From Inia geoffrensis (lineage: Eukaryota > Chordata > Mammalia > Artiodactyla > Iniidae), in contig CM070899.1 of the NCBI GenBank assembly GCA_036417435.1, forward strand, positions 174,621,494 through 174,685,493: 64,000 nucleotides of DNA, in the 5' to 3' direction. The translations under genes were made by a program, and so were the position numbers. Each line of letters starts with the position of its first letter. Position 1 is the first letter of the stretch. A model generated the notes under the pieces. The model made no database searches. It was not told the origin of the DNA and worked only from the letters and a program-made list of their open reading frames with translations. Below are positions 60,961 through 64,000 of this stretch, one piece after another.

Positions 60961-62291
60961 AGAGCAATTTAATGGAAAGCAGAGGCAACCAGAGTTGCTC
61001 TGGTTATAAATGGGATGCAGAATCCTACCTCGGCCTTGCCTTTCCTCTCCTTACCTGCTTCCTCCAGGATGGCTCTAAGAACACATCTTCACCTTTGACT
61101 GTGAAAACAGCCCTCAGAAGTTACTTGCTTATTACTCAAGAATCCCCTCATCTGAGACCCTAAAAGCCCCTTCAGGGAGACCTCACCCCACCTCCCAACT
61201 AGAGAGCAGCCCTGCCCCCCTTTCATGTCCCACCTGGGCTCTCAGCACCCCAGTGCCACAGCTCACCTCCCTGGCAGGGGGGCTTGGGGGAGCTACACCA
61301 CCTCAGGGGAACCCCTTAAATAGCACACGTCGCCTTTTTAGGGAATATTCTCTGATGGGAGTGAGATGATCTGAAAATCATGATCAAGGGTTCTTTCACT
61401 GTAAGTGATTCATCTCCGTGGAGATTGCTTAGGTTTTCTTTCTCAGAGAAATCTCCCCAGCATACTTGGCTTCCTCTTTGAAGAACAATATAATTATAGA
61501 AAAGAACAGAGAACGCCATGCAGATTAAAATGAAAGGTTCTCCGTCCTTACAGGCACCCCAGTGCTGACTAGAACAGCACTCAGATGTCCCTGAGCTCAC
61601 CTTCCAGTGCGCACTTTTTCAGAACTGGAAACTTTTTCAAATGAGGCATGCTCTCTGACTGAACTCTCTTTTCTTTCACGTAACCACTTATCTTCCTTGC
61701 CTCATGTTAAGAAGCTCATTAAATTGCCTCAGACCTGTTTATTTTCCCCAGAAATTGCCTCTCTCTTAGTCTCTCCACTGAGTTTCTTTGATATCTTTGT
61801 TCGAATAATACATCTGAGTTGCTGCTGTGACATTAAAAAAAAGTGCTCCTGGCTGCTCAAAATGGCCTATCCACCGCATCCATCATTTTTACAAGCTCTT
61901 TCCACAAAGCAAGGTCTAGTTTGTATTCATGATGCTTCTCTTTTCTCCTTCCCTGGTCGTCCTTTCACCTCTCCTCACCCTTCTCCCTCACCCACTCAAC
62001 CCCACACACTCAGCTCACTAAGGGCGATCTCGGAGCAGAATGCATGCCTCCTTGTCCCAGCAGTGGACCATCTTTTTGCTCATTATCTGTAGCAGGGCAT
62101 TTGGCTGGATGCCTATTTACTTCCTCTGCTTACTCAGCTAAAGCATGGCATCTGGGAAGATTTCAACCATCAAATTCAAGAAAGCGATCTGAGGACAGTG
62201 TTTGAAAATGGAGACATGTTATCGACACGTGCTACAAATCCACGGTTTATGTCGTGTCCGTGAATCTTGTGCCGGCTTCTCTTTCATCAGG
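60961..62291. other. Unassigned, GC-richer; 161-codon frame
   Basis: A forward frame at 61607-62092 encodes 161 residues (MRTFSELETFSNEAC...), Ser/Pro/Leu-rich with no domain I recognise. It is one of the longest open stretches outside obvious repeats, which justifies noting it, but composition and lack of splice or promoter context make chance more likely. Confidence 0.2.
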
Positions 62292-62440
62292 CACCAAAAT
62301 AAGAAAAGATGACGCACAACGGCACCAGGGCAGTCCATCAAACAACCAAGAAGCCGACATGCTCTGCAGGACTCTAGGAAAGTTGCCATCTCGCCTGTCA
62401 GATATAACCTTTTCTTCCAGTTCTGTGCTCTCCTGAAAAG
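62292..62440 (+). other. Candidate exon A (splice-like borders)
   Basis: Bounded upstream by a pyrimidine tract and CAG ('ggcttctctttcatcag') and downstream by AAAAG|GTAGGG, a fair donor. Length 149. One frame is open except for TGA near its 3' end (residues ...SSSSVLS), another is open from about 62311 to the donor (...RYNLFFQFCALLK). No known family. Could be a non-coding RNA exon or chance. Confidence 0.18.
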
Positions 62441-62570
62441 GTAGGGAATGATTGCTTACATTTCTGAGGTTGGCACACTAAAAATTCCAGGAAATAGCAC
62501 ACAAAGCATGTGATGGCTTCAGTGGGACATTTTTTTTATCTCGATAACACAGGCTCCCTTCCCCCTACAG

Positions 62571-62753
62571 AATATGGCTCCCTACCGGGACTATCTCAGT
62601 GTCTACAGAGGCCCCGAACTCCACCACCTCTTCAAATGGTCACTGGACGGGGAGCGTCTACACCTGCTCTTTAAGATAAACTCAGCAGACTCTGTAGCTG
62701 ACAGCCTTTCCCTCCACCTGCTTGGGCTGAAACTTGTGAAGTTATTGTGCTAA
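62571..62753 (+). other. Candidate exon B / 59-codon frame
   Basis: Preceded by a good acceptor (cccttccccctacag). From the ATG at 62574 the frame runs 59 codons to TAA at 62751-62753 (MAPYRDYLSVYRGPELHHL ...). The wording is protein-like (Tyr, His, Leu and charged residues balanced) but I cannot name it. Joining to candidate exon A would not keep this frame, so the two may not belong together. A SINE pair starts 28 bases later. Confidence 0.2.
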
Positions 62754-62780
62754 GAATCATCCAATGAAAATCCCAAGGGG

Positions 62781-62997
62781 CGGTCTTCCCTGGTGGCGCA
62801 GCGGTTGGGAGTCTGCCTGCCGATGTAGGGGACGCGGGTTCGTGCCCCGGCCCGGGAAGATCCCACGTGCCGCGGAGCAACTGGGCCCGTGGGCCATGGC
62901 TGCTGAGCCTGTGCGTCCGGAGCCTGTGCTCCGCCACGGGAGAGGCCACAACAGTGAGAGGCCCGCGTACCACACAAAAAAAAAAAAAAGAAAGAAA
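62781..62997 (+). mobile_element. CHR-type SINE, forward, first of a tandem pair
   Basis: Full-length copy (start cggtcttccctggtggcgcag) with an A/GAAA tail. Upstream flank aaatcccaagggg (62768-62780) has its best partner after the second copy (63228-63239), not between the two. Confidence 0.95.
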
Positions 62998-63002
62998 AAA
63001 TC

Positions 63003-63227
63003 AGGGCTTTCCTGGTGGCGCAGTGGTTGAGAGTCCCCCTGCCGATGCAGGGGACACGGGTTCGAGCCCCAGTCAGGGAAGATTCCCACATGCCGCAGGG
63101 CGGCTGGGCCTGTGAGCCATGGCCACTGAGCCTGCGCATCCGGAGCCTGTGCTCCGCCACGGGAGAGGCCGCAACAGGGAGAGGCCCGCGTACCGCAAAA
63201 AAAACCCCACAAAAAACAAAACCAAAA
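63003..63227 (+). mobile_element. CHR-type SINE, forward, second of a tandem pair
   Basis: Full-length copy with B-box-like gggttcgagccccagtcag (closer to tRNA consensus than the first copy) and an A/C-rich tail. Separated from the first by only 'atcag'-type bases. The sequence aaacccaagtgg after it mirrors the flank before the first copy. Confidence 0.95.
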
Positions 63228-63239
63228 AAACCCAAGTGG

Positions 63240-64000
63240 CAACACCACGCCACACCAGAAGTAAACATTTTTCCGGGTACACAGAGTAGATCCCTTTCTC
63301 ACAAAGGCCAACACTTTTGATTTCATCAATAAATCATTTGTAATCAAGATATTCAAGCTCAGGTTCAAACAGACTGGAAGCTGAACTCCTGAAATTGACA
63401 GGGATAAATATGTCAGATGCAGATTTACATGGATAAACAGTAGAAAAGAAGGATCTATTACCTCAGGCATTTTTTTTTAAACTGGAAATTTGACTCAGAC
63501 ATGAAATTAAAATTGAAAGCTTATTAAGGATTTGCTCTTCTCTTTCTCAGCTCCCACACTTTCGATTGCTATTTCTACCATAATCTGAAATATACATTCT
63601 TGAAAGCGATAGCTCTGTCTAGTCTAATTTGTGTAGCTTAACTGGAAGAAGAGAAACCTCTCTTTATATTCCATCAACCACATAATCAAATTAACTTTAG
63701 AAATTTCATGTAGAAAAGAGCGGTTATTTACATCTGAGTTCGTAGACACAGGTCACCTAGAAGCACTTGCAGAGATACAGGCACTCTGACAGTCACCAGG
63801 TTCAACTAAAGGAAACACAGAGAGGTGCTTTTTTGTGTTTTCAAAAAACAACAGTTGATGTTTTTACCTACACTGAAAATCACGAAATAAGATGGCCTCT
63901 CTATAAAGTGCATTATGCATAAACTCAGATTGAGTGGTGTTTATAAACCAACCCATTTTGGAAAGACCAAAAATGAAAGACTTTTGGAACTAGAAGGGAT
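63240..64000. other. Unassigned AT-rich end of window
   Basis: No gene or repeat is recognised up to the window edge. Confidence 0.35.

Noticed and set aside
62757..63470. Reverse-strand frames of 172 and 237 codons
   Set aside because: They read through the two tandem CHR SINEs in reverse. The same peptide phrases (for example [16 protein letters not shown]) recur at every SINE in the window.
1..64000. A CRISPR-like or other regularly spaced repeat array
   Set aside because: Repeated units are dispersed retroposons with individual target duplications, not evenly spaced short repeats with unique spacers.

Overview
The window is vertebrate nuclear DNA, almost certainly from a cetacean. The clearest evidence is a family of about 19 tRNA-derived SINEs of the CHR type. 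They begin with a GGGCTTCCCTGGTGGCGCAG-like head, carry A- and B-box-like promoter blocks, and end in poly(A). The other evidence is cetartiodactyl-type L1 LINE sequence and the ancient mammalian background repeats MIR and L2. I recognise no BovB LINE or Bov-tA SINE, which argues against a ruminant. There are no operons, CRISPR arrays, bacterial genes, or confident tRNA or rRNA genes.

No ordinary cellular protein-coding gene can be supported. The only well-preserved long reading frame with a recognisable product is ORF1 of a full-length L1 (37043-37936). Short frames with splice-like borders at 62292-62753, and a 43-codon frame at 12895-13026, are recorded only as low-confidence candidates. 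The window reads as intergenic or intronic DNA.

Layout: 0-6 kb holds an LTR-like element split by a 5'-truncated L1 with a perfect target-site duplication, then the 5' half of an old L1. 6-23 kb is AT-rich, mostly unassigned DNA with scattered SINEs, microsatellites and two LTR-like blocks. 23-29 kb holds a SINE nested in a MIR and old reverse-strand L1 remnants. 29.9-32.9 kb holds two consecutive forward L2 copies, the second split by an L1. 34.7-42.8 kb is a 7.4-kb full-length L1 inserted into an older L1 3' end. It has an intact-looking ORF1, a badly broken ORF2, and a SINE inside ORF2. 42.8-49.9 kb is mostly unassigned with MIRs. 49.9-53.7 kb is a multi-layer nest: an L2 interrupted by an L1 with a 5' inversion, itself interrupted by a second L1 piece and two SINEs. 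54.9-59 kb is a reverse L2 with several insertions. 59-64 kb is more GC-rich and ends with a tandem SINE pair.

The elements do not form a pathway. They form a stratigraphy, L2/MIR, then LTR/old L1, then younger L1, then CHR SINEs, whose order can be read from who interrupts whom and from the flanking duplications. I did not find a previously undescribed biological system. The most informative items are the nested insertions and the state of the full-length L1. Family names of ancient repeats are from memory of consensus sequences and were not checked by a search.
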